Part shown: positions 25,101-33,371 of the stretch, one piece after another
Layout of the letters: each line of letters opens with the position of its first letter
Numbering within the stretch: position 1 is the first letter of the stretch
Source of the DNA: Nocardia gamkensis NBRC 108242
GTDB taxonomy: Bacteria; Actinomycetota; Actinomycetes; Mycobacteriales; Mycobacteriaceae
Direction of reading: 5' to 3'
NCBI RefSeq assembly: GCF_001612985.1
Contig: NZ_BDBM01000027.1
Coordinates: 1-64,000 of the forward strand
DNA: 64,000 nucleotides
Notes under the pieces: model-generated
The model's input: only the letters and a program-made list of their open reading frames with translations
What the model was told of the DNA's origin: nothing
The model's database searches: none
Made by a program: the position numbers and the translations under genes

Positions 25101-26360
25101 ATGGGCGGCAGACTGCCGAAGCCTGTCGGCACGTTCGGTGCGCCGACCAAGCCCAAGAAGCAAAAGAACGGGCGCTGGCGCACGACGGTCTATTACTACG
25201 GCGCGGCTGGACGTGCCCAGCTCGACGGGTGGGGGCGAGCCCGGACGAGGCACGCAACAGGCTCGCGGAGGCAATGCGTGACCATCGGGAACAGTTGGGG
25301 TACCTGCGGATCACGCGCACCACCAAACTGCTCGAGCTCGCCGCCGAGCTGCTTGCCGAACTGGAGCGCGACGACGCCTACACCGAGGGCAACATCGAGG
25401 ACTACCGCCGCGAGATCTATGTCTCGACCGACAAACGCGCGAACCCCAAGACTGTCAAGATTGAGAACTCGGTCGGGAACCTGCAGGTCTGGCAGGCCAC
25501 CGCCGGTGAGCTGGACCGTCACCTGAAACGACTCATCGCGTTGGGGCTACGGCGCAAAGCCAAGCAGCACAAGATAATTCTGCGCGCAATGATGCAGATC
25601 GCGGTACGCCACGGCGCGGTGGAAACCAACCCGATCGACGGAGTCAGCCCCTTCGGACGGCGCCGCAACCCGGCGCGGCAAGGTGCGGGACCAAGACGCC
25701 TTACCCGCCTTCCGCGCTCAGGTCAGAGCGTGGGCCAACGGCGAGGCGATCCCCGGCACTCCGGCCTACACCTGCGGGCCGCCGCGGGACTGGACGGTGG
25801 TGTGGGTTGTCGACGTGATCACCGGCACCGGCATGCGCCCGCACGAGGTCTTCGCGCTGCTGCTCGAGGACATCGACCTCGACGCGCCCGAGCCCTACCT
25901 CGACGTCACCGGCACCCTGGTTGAGGTGAAGGGCAAATGGGTGCGCAAACCCGCCCCAAAGACCGACAACGGGTGGCGGCGCATCCTGCTGCCCGCCCAC
26001 ACCGTCGATGCTGTCCGGGAGGCGATCAAGGACCTGGAAGTCGGCGACCGCCAAAACCCGATGGGACTGCTGTTCCCGGCCCGAAACGGGTCGCTGCGCA
26101 ACCCGAACAACTTCGGCCGCACCTGGCGCGCGGCACGCGGGGAGAACTTCGCGTGGGTGACTCCACGTACATTCCGCAAAGGCGCGGCCACCGCGGTCGA
26201 CCACGCCTACGGCGACCCCGAACGCGCCGCCCGCCAGCTCGGCAACACCCGCGCGGTGGCCAAGACCCACTACATCGACATCCCGGAGACCGTTCCGGAC
26301 AATCGGGACGTCCTGGAACGCTGGGCTCGCGGCGAGGAGGGCGAAAGTATGAGATTTTGA
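25101..26360 (+). pseudogene. Tyrosine recombinase (integrase) with two frameshifts
   Basis: The protein can be followed through three frames. GRLPKPVGTFGAPTKP continues to GRWRTTVYYY. After a frame change near 25230 come DEARNRLAEAMRDHREQ and the arm- and core-binding helices to PIDGVSPFG. After a second change near 25680 comes the catalytic part TGTGMRPHEVFALLLEDI, then PRTFRKGAATAVD, then AVAKTHYIDIPE with the likely catalytic Tyr. The HxxR box is altered as well. An apparent terminator and a tRNA-Pro 3'-end copy follow directly, as for the intact integrase at 32123. Confidence 0.75.
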
Positions 26361-26399
26361 CTGGCTCGGGTCGAATCCGACCCCTCCCTCAGGAACGAG

Positions 26400-26432
26400 A
26401 AAACCCCTTCCGACGCTGGTCGGAAAGGGTTT
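26400..26432 (+). terminator. Hairpin downstream of the broken integrase
   Basis: AAACCCCTTCCGAC pairs with GTCGGAAAGGGTTT around a GCTG loop with one mismatch. It lies 40 bases after the integrase end. The same CGACGCTGGTC core occurs after the intact integrase at about 33350. Confidence 0.6.
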
Positions 26433-26436
26433 CCAG

Positions 26437-26480
26437 TGTCGGGCTGACAGGATTTGAACCTGCGACCACTTGACCCCCAG
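26437..26480. repeat. Left attachment copy: 44-bp direct repeat of the tRNA-Pro 3' half
   Basis: These 44 bases are identical to 33372-33415, which is the 3' half of tRNA-Pro(GGG) up to the anticodon loop. Beyond 26480 the match ends (GAATCCTG against TCAAGTGC). This is the expected left att core of the element at 26437-33415. Confidence 0.85.
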
Positions 26481-26734
26481 GAATCCTGATTCGAGATATG
26501 CGCACGTCACACGCGGTATGCATGATGGCGCGATGTGTCAGAAACGGCGCGTTGTGCGTGGTCGTGTATGACGTGTGGTCCCCATCTGGTCCCCAGCGGA
26601 TAGGTTGTCTATCCGCCACTTTCGCATGTCCGCACCACGTCCATTTGGCCCTGTTGTGTGGTGGGTTGCACCCAGAGGCGGGCTGGCTGCGCCTGCCCCT
26701 TATCGGCCTGCCTTTCGCGTGTAGAGGCTCCGGG

Positions 26735-26786
26735 GTCAAGAGTGGCGATAGCCATCAGCGGAGCTGACGCCGTAGGCGCTCTTGAC
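26735..26786. repeat. Hairpin repeat, copy 1
   Basis: This 52-base unit begins GTCAAGAGTGGCG and ends GTAGGCGCTCTTGAC, so its ends are inverted repeats that can form a long hairpin. A second copy at 27127-27176 is nearly identical apart from the loop. The two flank the small zinc-ribbon gene at 26897-27061. Confidence 0.8.
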
Positions 26787-26872
26787 GCTGGAGGGGCGCG
26801 TGAACACAATGCAGGCCACCACACAGCAGGGCCAAGCGGCCGAAGGACGCTCAGCTGTTCAAGGCACGAGAA

Positions 26873-26892
26873 GAGGGGGCCGAAGCCCCCTC
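26873..26892 (-). terminator. Intrinsic-type hairpin after the small zinc-ribbon gene
   Basis: GAGGGGGC pairs perfectly with GCCCCCTC around a CGAA loop. It lies directly downstream (minus strand) of the stop at 26897. There is no strong T-run, which is common in high-GC actinomycetes. Confidence 0.65.
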
Positions 26893-26896
26893 CGGT

Positions 26897-27061
26897 TCAG
26901 TACGGGTACCGGTCGAGAATCTCGGCGTTGCGGCGGTACTGGGTGTCGCACGGGGTGCAGCGCCACACCACCTGGTCCTGGGGACCGTACTTGGAGGTGA
27001 ACGGGACGGCGGCGGGGTTGTCGCATCCGCGGAGCTGGCAGGTATCGGGCTTGGTGGTCAT
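26897..27061 (-). CDS. 54-residue zinc-ribbon protein
   Basis: The frame encodes MTTKPDTCQLRGCDNPAAV, continuing to VWRCTPCDTQYRRNAEILDR and ending YPY. It has four cysteines in two pairs (CxxxxC and CxxC), typical of a small zinc ribbon. The ATG at 27061 is preceded by GGAGAGGAACCCGCGAG. It sits between two hairpin repeats and is followed by a terminator, which supports a real gene despite its size. It may bind nucleic acid or a protein partner. The function is unknown. Confidence 0.65.
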   Translation of the reverse strand: MTTKPDTCQLRGCDNPAAVPFTSKYGPQDQVVWRCTPCDTQYRRNAEILDRYPY

Positions 27062-27126
27062 CTCGCGGGTTCCTCTCCGGCTGGGGTGGTCTGGCTGAGG
27101 GCGTCTCGATCACGGCTCCGGTGGGT

Positions 27127-27176
27127 GTCAAGAGTGGCGCCAGCCATCACGTAGTGACGCCGTAGGCGCTCTTGAT
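27127..27176. repeat. Hairpin repeat, copy 2
   Basis: This copy begins GTCAAGAGTGGCG and ends GTAGGCGCTCTTGAT. It matches copy 1 (26735-26786) except for a few loop bases and a 2-base deletion. A partial third copy of the right arm (GGCGCTCTTGAT) occurs at about 27538. Confidence 0.8.
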
Positions 27177-27606
27177 GCCCGCTGGTGGCGTGATAGCCCT
27201 CGGATCAGTCAGACCACCACGGCCGGTGAGGAACTGGTGACCCGGCGGGGCCCCGCTCGGCTGACTGCGGTGACCTCGTTCGTGGATCTGGGGACCTCGG
27301 CGGGACCACAGCCGGTGGACCGGGCAGAGTGCCGGCCGATTCGTGCTCGGCTGCGGGAGGTCAGTCGGGTACGGCTCTCGTCGTGCCCAGCACTGCGAGG
27401 ATGTTCGAAAAGTGGCCAGATAGGAACTCTGTGCGCCCCGGCGGCCGAGTGTCGCCGACGCGCTCGACGCGCCGCGAGCGACGCCTCATCAGCCGCGCTG
27501 CGTGTCGCAGCGCGGCGGCGGCGCGAAGCGCCGCCGGGGCGCTCTTGATCCTATATAGCCAAATTCGGCAACAACTTCGGAACGTTCGGGGCGCTCATCA
27601 AGCCGA
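27177..27606. other. Non-coding region with two GC-rich hairpins
   Basis: There is no convincing gene. Two adjacent hairpins occur: CGCTGCG/CGCAGCG (27496-27512) and CGGCGGCGC/GCGCCGCCG (27516-27536, loop GAA). They lie downstream of the minus-strand PP2C-like gene and could terminate it. An origin of replication or transfer of the element is also possible here. Confidence 0.45.
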
Positions 27607-28398
27607 CTACAGACGGACCACCGCAATGGTCTTGTCGTCGTGCCGCTTGGATCGGGGCAGGACGCGGCCGTCTGGATCGGCGTGAGCTTCCCACTCGTGG
27701 CATCGAGCGAGGATAGCGCGAAGCGATGCAGGTGATTGGGCTGCAATCTGGGGCCACGCGATACCAAGCGCCTCGACAGTGTCGCGTGCACCGTCTGTCG
27801 TGACGACTGCCCACTTGATCGCATCGCGCGGGTAGCTCACGGTCACTGCGTGTTCGGCGGCACCCGGATCGGCTTCCGCGATCCAATAGCCAGTGTGTCG
27901 GTTACGCTGCGCTCGCTGCTGGCGTTGGAGTTCGCGAAGCAATCCGCGGTGAATGTCGTCATACCCCGAGCCTGCGGCCAGTCGACGCCGGTATTCGGAC
28001 GCTTCGGATATGGGAAGATTGCTCAGGCGATCATCGGTGATCATGTCGTGTCGTCCGTTCGCGGTGCCGACGACGATTGTGCTGTCGCCGAGGACGAGCA
28101 ACTCAACCTCGTCGTTATTGACCCGGACAACTGCGACGGTGCTGGATGGTGACACGTTCGGCCGTAGGTCGAGTTCGTCTGCCGCGGACCGGATTGCGTC
28201 CGCCAAAGCTGTCGCGAGAGTGCTTGCCGTGCCGCACCGGTCGATGAGTTCGCGGCCCAGCGTGTCCACGTACTGAACGGCAGGCGGGATGTCGGGATCA
28301 TGCGAGGTAGCACCGTCGAGCACGATCACTCCAGTTTCGAAGAGCAGGGCGCGGTCTTCGCCTGTCTGCGCGGGTAGCTCAGCTATCGCGATCTCCAC
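27607..28398 (-). CDS. PP2C-like protein phosphatase
   Basis: A 263-residue PPM/PP2C-type domain. VIVLDGATS (around 25-33) holds the first metal-binding Asp-Gly. STVAVVRVNNDEVELLVLGD (around 86-105) forms the central strands with the second Asp-Gly region. KWAVVTTDGA (around 195-204) and DDKTIAVVRL at the C-terminus supply the remaining metal ligands. Such enzymes remove phosphate from Ser/Thr. It lies 3 bases after the HTH/sensor gene, so the two are co-transcribed. No kinase is visible in the element, so the substrate could be a host or phage phosphoprotein (inference). Confidence 0.75.
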   Translation of the reverse strand: MEIAIAELPAQTGEDRALLFETGVIVLDGATSHDPDIPPAVQYVDTLGRELIDRCGTASTLATALADAIRSAADELDLRPNVSPSSTVAVVRVNNDEVELLVLGDSTIVVGTANGRHDMITDDRLSNLPISEASEYRRRLAAGSGYDDIHRGLLRELQRQQRAQRNRHTGYWIAEADPGAAEHAVTVSYPRDAIKWAVVTTDGARDTVEALGIAWPQIAAQSPASLRAILARCHEWEAHADPDGRVLPRSKRHDDKTIAVVRL

Positions 28399-28401
28399 CC
28401 C

Positions 28402-29235
28402 TCACTCCCCTGCCGTGAAAGGTCCTGCGAGGGCGCGACTGTCCGTGATAGCCAAGTCAGTGTCGAAATCGCATTCGATTACTGCGCTGATGAAGTGAGC
28501 ACCCGGCCGGTAGAGCCACGTCAAGTTGGCGTTGAGCCAGTGAGCCACTCCGAGAGAACCAATGCTGGTCACGCCCGCGATGTGGACGATGACGCGCCCA
28601 TGCTCCACTCGACGGGCGAGGTAACCAATGTCGGTTCTGTTCGTGAGGTCGGCACGGAAGGGTGAGCTATGTCGGCGCCCGGTGGCCTTCTCGATGAGGT
28701 ACCAGGTCCCGTCGATGTTCTCGAAGCTGAGCGCCTCGTCGGCGGCGAGTAGATGGCGGGCAACCGGGGCGGACTTCGGGCCGCAAATCACCACCGCGTC
28801 TCCGGCCGGTGGCTGCTCGGTGTCGGGGTCGATCGCGAATCGCGAGGTAGCAAGGGCAAGCCGGGTCAGCATCGTTTCGACCTGTTCCTGAGTTGCCTGA
28901 TCGCTCGCATCGAAGTACGGGCGTTCGCGGCCGTCTTCGACACCGAAGCGCCGCGGAATCCCGACCGCGACAGGACCAACCCCGAAGAATGCTCGTTCGG
29001 GCGGCGGCGCGCTAGTCCTGATCTGGCTGATCCGGCTTTTTGTGATGCCGAGGAGCTCCGCAATCTCGCTGTAGGTGAGACCAGTCTGACGAGCCTCCTC
29101 GATCGCCTCCTTGCGGAGTCTCGCTAGCTCGGCGGCCCGCTGTTGATACAGCGTGATCAGGTCGGTTGCCCGCTGTCCACGGCGCACCGGGTCCGGATCG
29201 GAACGGACCTTGTCGAACTCGTCTATGCCAGCCAC
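28402..29235 (-). CDS. HTH regulator with a C-terminal Rossmann-like sensor domain
   Basis: A 277-residue protein. Residues 25-75 form a sigma-region-4/HTH segment (RLRKEAIEEARQTGLTYSEI, then LLGITKSRISQIR). The C-terminal half has AVVICGPKSAPVARHLL, then FENIDGTWYLIEKATGRRHS and RVIVHIAGVTSIGSLGVAHW. That beta/alpha pattern resembles a Rossmann-type nucleotide-binding domain seen in other actinomycete HTH proteins, but I cannot name the family. It is transcribed ahead of the PP2C-like gene and away from the plus-strand replication genes, and it probably controls the shared promoter region holding a 13-bp inverted repeat (29293-29344). Confidence 0.6.
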   Translation of the reverse strand: MAGIDEFDKVRSDPDPVRRGQRATDLITLYQQRAAELARLRKEAIEEARQTGLTYSEIAELLGITKSRISQIRTSAPPPERAFFGVGPVAVGIPRRFGVEDGRERPYFDASDQATQEQVETMLTRLALATSRFAIDPDTEQPPAGDAVVICGPKSAPVARHLLAADEALSFENIDGTWYLIEKATGRRHSSPFRADLTNRTDIGYLARRVEHGRVIVHIAGVTSIGSLGVAHWLNANLTWLYRPGAHFISAVIECDFDTDLAITDSRALAGPFTAGE

Positions 29236-29292
29236 AGCACGAGTTTAGAACCCCTTGACGACAAACGTCAGCCCGGCGTACCCTCGGAGTTA

Positions 29293-29344
29293 ATACCCCC
29301 TCAACTCGACCGACTTTCAGCCGCTTTGCGGGTTGAGGGGGTAT
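29293..29344. promoter_or_regulatory. Divergent promoter region with a perfect 13-bp inverted repeat
   Basis: ATACCCCCTCAAC (29293-29305) is the exact reverse complement of GTTGAGGGGGTAT (29332-29344), with 26 bases between. It lies between the divergent HTH/sensor gene (start 29235) and the zinc-cluster gene (start 29371). A TTGACG box at about 29267 could serve the plus-strand promoter. It is a likely operator, possibly for the HTH/sensor protein (inference). Confidence 0.6.
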
Positions 29345-29370
29345 CAACTCAACTACCGAGGGGTGGAGAC

Positions 29371-29709
29371 ATGATTACGCCACAAGTGACCGCCGCAGCC
29401 GCCACGTTCCGTCCGTCGCGCCTGAATTACGCGGGTTTCTGCATCTACTGTCTGGCGGCGGGGTGCTCGCGGGCGGGGTGCATTGCGCAGCATGCGGCGT
29501 CGGAGTGGGTGTTGTGCCCGGATTGCGGGGGCACGGGCTATGTGCGGGGGCATGTGGACCCGGAGGGGGCGGGTAAGCGGTGCTACTGCTGGGGCGGGCT
29601 GCTGGATGTGAACCTCGTGGGGCCGGAGCCGGTCGCGGTGGTGCCTTCGACGGTGGTTTACGAGTGCTGGCCCGCCAATGGTGGTGCTCCGCGTCGGCGG
29701 GTCGGGTGA
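29371..29709 (+). CDS. Cysteine-rich zinc-cluster protein (stand-alone copy)
   Basis: A 112-residue protein with FRPSRLNYAGFCIYCLAAGC, then SEWVLCPDCGGTGYVRGH and GKRCYCWGGLLDV. At least eight cysteines occur in CxxC-like pairs. It is clearly related to the C-terminal half of the next protein (RPSRFSFAGVCIWCEGRDC, SEWEVCPACAG, RCQCLFGL). The ATG at 29371 follows GAGGGGTGGAGAC. It begins the replication operon of the element, and its stop overlaps the next start. A DNA-binding or replication accessory role is possible but not shown. Confidence 0.6.
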   Translation: MITPQVTAAAATFRPSRLNYAGFCIYCLAAGCSRAGCIAQHAASEWVLCPDCGGTGYVRGHVDPEGAGKRCYCWGGLLDVNLVGPEPVAVVPSTVVYECWPANGGAPRRRVG

Positions 29710-30218
29710 TCGTGATGGTGGAGAGGCCGGTGTGGGCGCGGCGGATTCGTGCTCTGCGTGAGGCGAAGGGCCTGTCTCAGGCTGCGGCGGCCGAAGCGAT
29801 GCGGGCACACGCGGGTCGGGTGCTTCCCGATGCCGAACACCTGGTGCGGCGCTGGAAGGCGTGGGAGCTGGGGGAGAACAAGCCGGGCAGGGAGTACGCG
29901 CAGATTGTTGCCGCGACGCTCGGCACGGTCACTGCCTCGCTATTCCCTGTCGTGGCGGTGCTGCCGGATGTGGAGGCGTCGCCGCCTGTGTTGTCTGCTC
30001 TGCGTCCGTCGCGGTTCAGCTTCGCGGGGGTGTGCATCTGGTGCGAGGGCCGTGATTGCGTGTCGCCGGTGTGCGTGAACCGTCACAACCTGTCGGAGTG
30101 GGAGGTGTGCCCGGCGTGCGCGGGGATGCCGTGGCGGCAGTCCGGTGGTCGGTGTCAGTGCTTGTTCGGGCTGGTGCAGGCGGCAGCGAAGTTCGCGACG
30201 CTGGCGGTCGCGGTATGA
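29706..30218 (+). CDS. XRE helix-turn-helix protein fused to the same zinc cluster
   Basis: A 170-residue protein. Residues 5-70 form an XRE-type HTH (ARRIRALREAKGLSQAAAAE, then KAWELGENKPGRE). Residues about 95-160 carry the zinc cluster shared with the preceding gene. The GTG at 29706 overlaps the upstream stop as GTGA; an ATG at 29715 is an alternative. Its own stop overlaps the Rep start as ATGA. It is probably a regulator of element copy number or excision (inference from position). Confidence 0.7.
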   Translation: MIVMVERPVWARRIRALREAKGLSQAAAAEAMRAHAGRVLPDAEHLVRRWKAWELGENKPGREYAQIVAATLGTVTASLFPVVAVLPDVEASPPVLSALRPSRFSFAGVCIWCEGRDCVSPVCVNRHNLSEWEVCPACAGMPWRQSGGRCQCLFGLVQAAAKFATLAVAV

Positions 30219-31912
30219 CCGAACCTGCTGTCACAGAACATGATTCGCCCGCCACGGCCGGTGAGCCGCGTGAGACGGCGGCGGATCGTCGCGCCCAGTT
30301 GAACATGGTCGAGCTGGCGGCGTCGGCGGCGGAGAAGGTCGGGACGTGTCGGCGTCCGTTGGCGTTGCTCGCGGTCGATGAGGACACTCACGCGCCGAAA
30401 TACATTGCCGCGCCGTGTAAATCGACTTTGGAGTGTGTGTGCCCGGCGTGCGCTGCGCGGGCTCGGGCGTTGCGGATTCAGCAGTGCCGGGAGGGCTGGC
30501 ACATTCAGGAGGAACCAGTGGTGGAGAAGAAGGCACCGACCGAGCAGCAAACCGAGCTGTTGACGGCGCGGGCGACGTTGATGCACGAGTACGAGCAGGC
30601 GCGCGAGGACGGCGACACCGACGCGATGGATGGTATCCGGGAAGTGGTGGCCGACCTGGACGAGGAACTTCGGGAGACCGGTATCCGCGGCAAGCTGCCC
30701 GCGCTGGACCCGCAGCCGAAACCGGTGCGCAAGCGCTCCACGCGGCGTCAGCAGCAGGCCCCGGACCTGCCTCGCAAGAAGGTCGCCAAGACCACGGTCG
30801 GGCGGGTGTATGCGGGCAAGTACCGGCCATCGCTGTTCGTCACCCTGACCTTGCCGTCGTATGGGCGGGTGGGTTCGGACGGTGCTCCGGTGGACCCGGA
30901 GAGCTACGACTACCGGCAGGCGGCGCGGGACATCATTCATTTCTCGGCGTTGTTCGACCGGTTCGTGCAGAACTACCGGCGCGCTTCGGGTCGTGATGTC
31001 CAGTACTTCGCGACGGTGGAGCCGCAGCGGCGCGGGGCCCCGCATATCCATATGGGGATTCGTGGCACCGACCCGAAGGAACTGATTCGCCAGCTGGCGG
31101 CGGCGACCTATCACCAGGTGTGGTGGCCGCACTTCGACCAGGAGGTCTACGACTCCGGGCGGATGCCGTTCTGGGATTACACGCTGGGCCGGTTCGTGGA
31201 CCCGGACACCCGCGAGCCGGTGCCGACGTTCACCGAAGCCCTGGACGTGATGGACACGGTGGACGAGTTGGAACCGGCGCATGTGATCCGGTTCGGTCAG
31301 CAGGTCGATGTGAAGGGCATCCTCGGCGGCACCGAAGAGGCCGGTCGGCATATCGGGTACCTGACGAAGTACCTCACCAAGAGCATCGGGGACGTGATCG
31401 AACCGAAGTCCCAGCGCGCGGCCGATCACTACGACCGGTTGCACGCGGAGTTGGCGGTGACGCCGTGCTCGCCGTCGTGCGGGTTGTGGTTCCGCTACGG
31501 CGTGATCCCGAAGGGCGCCACGGCCAAGACGGTGCCGGGGTTGTGCAAGGGCAAGGCGCATCGCCGGGACACGTTGGGGATGCGGGGGCGTCGGGTGCTG
31601 GTGTCGCGGAAGTGGACCGGTAAGGACCTCGCCGACCACAAGGCCGATCGGGTGGAGTTCGTTCGGCAACGCCTCGCAGAAGCCGGGATCGCCCCGGAAG
31701 TCGTCAACCGGATGAAGATCACCCCGGTAGAGCCGGGCGACCCGAACGTGCCACCGCGTGAGCATCTGATCTTGCAATTGGTGTCACAGAAGCTGCGGCG
31801 GCAAGCGGATTACACCCGTGCGATGCTGGTGGACCCACCAACGGAACACGTTTCACATGAAACGGAAAACGTTGTAGCACAACAGCATTCAGCAGACGGC
31901 CCGGCGGCATAG
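30215..31912 (+). CDS. Rolling-circle-type replication initiator (RepSA-like)
   Basis: A 565-residue Rep of the kind found in pSAM2/pIJ101-type actinomycete elements. A zinc cluster (CKSTLECVCPACAARARAL) lies around residues 66-90. The HUH metal-binding motif APHIHMGI is at about 275, and the catalytic tyrosine motif GYLTKYLTKS is at about 381. The reaction nicks the double-strand origin and drives rolling-circle copying. The ATG at 30215 overlaps the upstream stop (ATGA). Downstream, the excisionase starts 10 bases after the stop. The gene looks intact. Confidence 0.85.
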   Translation: MTEPAVTEHDSPATAGEPRETAADRRAQLNMVELAASAAEKVGTCRRPLALLAVDEDTHAPKYIAAPCKSTLECVCPACAARARALRIQQCREGWHIQEEPVVEKKAPTEQQTELLTARATLMHEYEQAREDGDTDAMDGIREVVADLDEELRETGIRGKLPALDPQPKPVRKRSTRRQQQAPDLPRKKVAKTTVGRVYAGKYRPSLFVTLTLPSYGRVGSDGAPVDPESYDYRQAARDIIHFSALFDRFVQNYRRASGRDVQYFATVEPQRRGAPHIHMGIRGTDPKELIRQLAAATYHQVWWPHFDQEVYDSGRMPFWDYTLGRFVDPDTREPVPTFTEALDVMDTVDELEPAHVIRFGQQVDVKGILGGTEEAGRHIGYLTKYLTKSIGDVIEPKSQRAADHYDRLHAELAVTPCSPSCGLWFRYGVIPKGATAKTVPGLCKGKAHRRDTLGMRGRRVLVSRKWTGKDLADHKADRVEFVRQRLAEAGIAPEVVNRMKITPVEPGDPNVPPREHLILQLVSQKLRRQADYTRAMLVDPPTEHVSHETENVVAQQHSADGPAA

Positions 31913-31922
31913 GAGTTCCGCG

Positions 31923-32126
31923 ATGGATGCAAGCGTCAGGTGGTACACGACGGAGGAGGTGGCCCGGATGCTGAATGTGGATGCGTCCAGCCTGCGGCGG
32001 TGGCGGACTGCTCGTCCTCCGCAGGGTCCGCCGTTTGTGCAGGTGTCCGATCGTGTGGTCCGCTACAGCAGCGCGGATGTAGACGCCTACTTGCAGATCA
32101 GGCGCGTTGATCCGATGGTGGCGTGA
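31923..32126 (+). CDS. xis: Excisionase (Xis) of the integrated element
   Basis: A 67-residue HTH_17 protein with WYTTEEVARMLNVDASSLRR, then PPFVQVSDRVVRYSSADVDA and YLQIRR. Such proteins direct the integrase toward excision. The gene lies between rep and int, and its stop overlaps the integrase start as GTGA, so the two are translationally coupled. Confidence 0.85.
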   Translation: MDASVRWYTTEEVARMLNVDASSLRRWRTARPPQGPPFVQVSDRVVRYSSADVDAYLQIRRVDPMVA

Positions 32127-33331
32127 TGGACAAGCAGGTGCATGTTCTTCCGCTTGGGGTTGAGCTTCGGGCAGATATCGAGGTTCGGGACCGGGCCAAG
32201 CCGTACCGTGCCCGTGTTCGCTGGGTTGATCCGGCCACGAAGAAGCGCCCGTCCGTATCGGAAGCCTTCGAGACTCGCGAAGAGGCTGTCGAGTGGGTCG
32301 AGCGTCTTCGGCAAGCTGCGGCGCGGGGTGTTGATCCGAAGATGGCGACGGCGACGCTGGCCGAGTACGGAAAAGCCAGTCTGGAGCTGGCGTTGCGTGG
32401 CATAGAGCCGAAAACCCGTGATCCATACCTTGCGGGTTGGCGGCGGCGAGTGCTGCCTACGGTCGGACACCTGCCGGTCACGATGATCACCGCCGGTGTA
32501 GCGGATCGAGCGGTTGGGGCTTGGATCGCGGACGGGTGCAGCAAATCGACGGTGAAGAACACTCTTGCCGTTTGGGCGCGGATGATGGATCAGGCGGTCC
32601 GCGATGAGCTGATCGCACGTAACCCCGTTCAGGTGACCGGCTGGCAACGCCAGTTTGCTCAGGTGGAAGACGAACTAGAGAACCCTCGGGCGCTGGCCCT
32701 GCCCGACTGGCAGACGCTTACGGCGCTGGCTGATGCGTTGGTGGCGGCGTCGGCTGATGAGTATCGCGGTTGGGGTGATGTGGTGATCTTCGCGGCGTGT
32801 ACCGCCACGCGAATCGGCGAGGTCTCCGGCTGCCGGGTGGCCGACATCGACACGACCAATTGGGTGTGGACGTTGCGGCGGCAAACCACGCCCGGCCCTG
32901 GCGGGATGCAGGACAAGGGCACGAAAGGCAAGCGGGCACGCAAGATTCCAATCATCGAAGAGCTTCGGCAACTGGTGACTCGTCGCGCCGCTGCCATGCA
33001 GGACAAGCCGGAAGCGCGGTTGTTCGTCGGTCCGCGTGGTGGCCGCATTTCGACTGGCGTCCTGCGTCGGGCAACGCATTGGGACGCGGTGGTTGCCAAG
33101 CTTGGCTATGAGCACCTGCGGCGTCACGATCTGCGGCATACCGGGCTGACATGGTTCGCTGACGCGGGCGTACCGGTGCATCGGCTCCAGAAGATCGCTG
33201 GTCACACCGATCCCCGGATAACCCAGCGGTACCTCCATCCGGATATTCAGGCTCTGGTCGAGGACGGGAATCTGCTCTCGCAGCATCTACGGTCCCCACG
33301 TGGTCCCCAACTCCGGGTGGTTGGAGAATGA
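32123..33331 (+). CDS. int: Tyrosine recombinase (integrase), intact
   Basis: A 402-residue integrase. An AP2-like arm-binding N-terminus (YRARVRWVDPATKKRPSVSE) comes first, then a SAM-like core-binding domain. The catalytic domain has TATRIGEVSGCRVADI (first Arg, about 229), the HDLRHTGLTW box (about 334-343) and AGHTDPRITQRYLHP, where the last Tyr is the nucleophile. It recombines the element's att site with the 3' end of tRNA-Pro. A GTG at 32123 overlaps the xis stop, and ATG follows as the second codon. The right att copy is 41 bases downstream. Confidence 0.92.
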   Translation: MMDKQVHVLPLGVELRADIEVRDRAKPYRARVRWVDPATKKRPSVSEAFETREEAVEWVERLRQAAARGVDPKMATATLAEYGKASLELALRGIEPKTRDPYLAGWRRRVLPTVGHLPVTMITAGVADRAVGAWIADGCSKSTVKNTLAVWARMMDQAVRDELIARNPVQVTGWQRQFAQVEDELENPRALALPDWQTLTALADALVAASADEYRGWGDVVIFAACTATRIGEVSGCRVADIDTTNWVWTLRRQTTPGPGGMQDKGTKGKRARKIPIIEELRQLVTRRAAAMQDKPEARLFVGPRGGRISTGVLRRATHWDAVVAKLGYEHLRRHDLRHTGLTWFADAGVPVHRLQKIAGHTDPRITQRYLHPDIQALVEDGNLLSQHLRSPRGPQLRVVGE

Positions 33332-33333
33332 GG

Positions 33334-33366
33334 AAAGCCCCTCCGACGCTGGTCAGAGGGGTTTTC
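33334..33366 (+). terminator. Hairpin after the integrase, ending in a short T-run
   Basis: AAGCCCCTCCGAC pairs imperfectly with GTCAGAGGGGTTTT, followed by CTCG. It lies directly after the integrase stop and before the tRNA. Confidence 0.65.
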
Positions 33367-33371
33367 TCGTC

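Noticed and set aside
27237-27548. Plus-strand open frame of 103 codons in the integrated element
   Set aside because: It is arginine/alanine-rich, has no recognisable pattern and overlaps strong hairpins.
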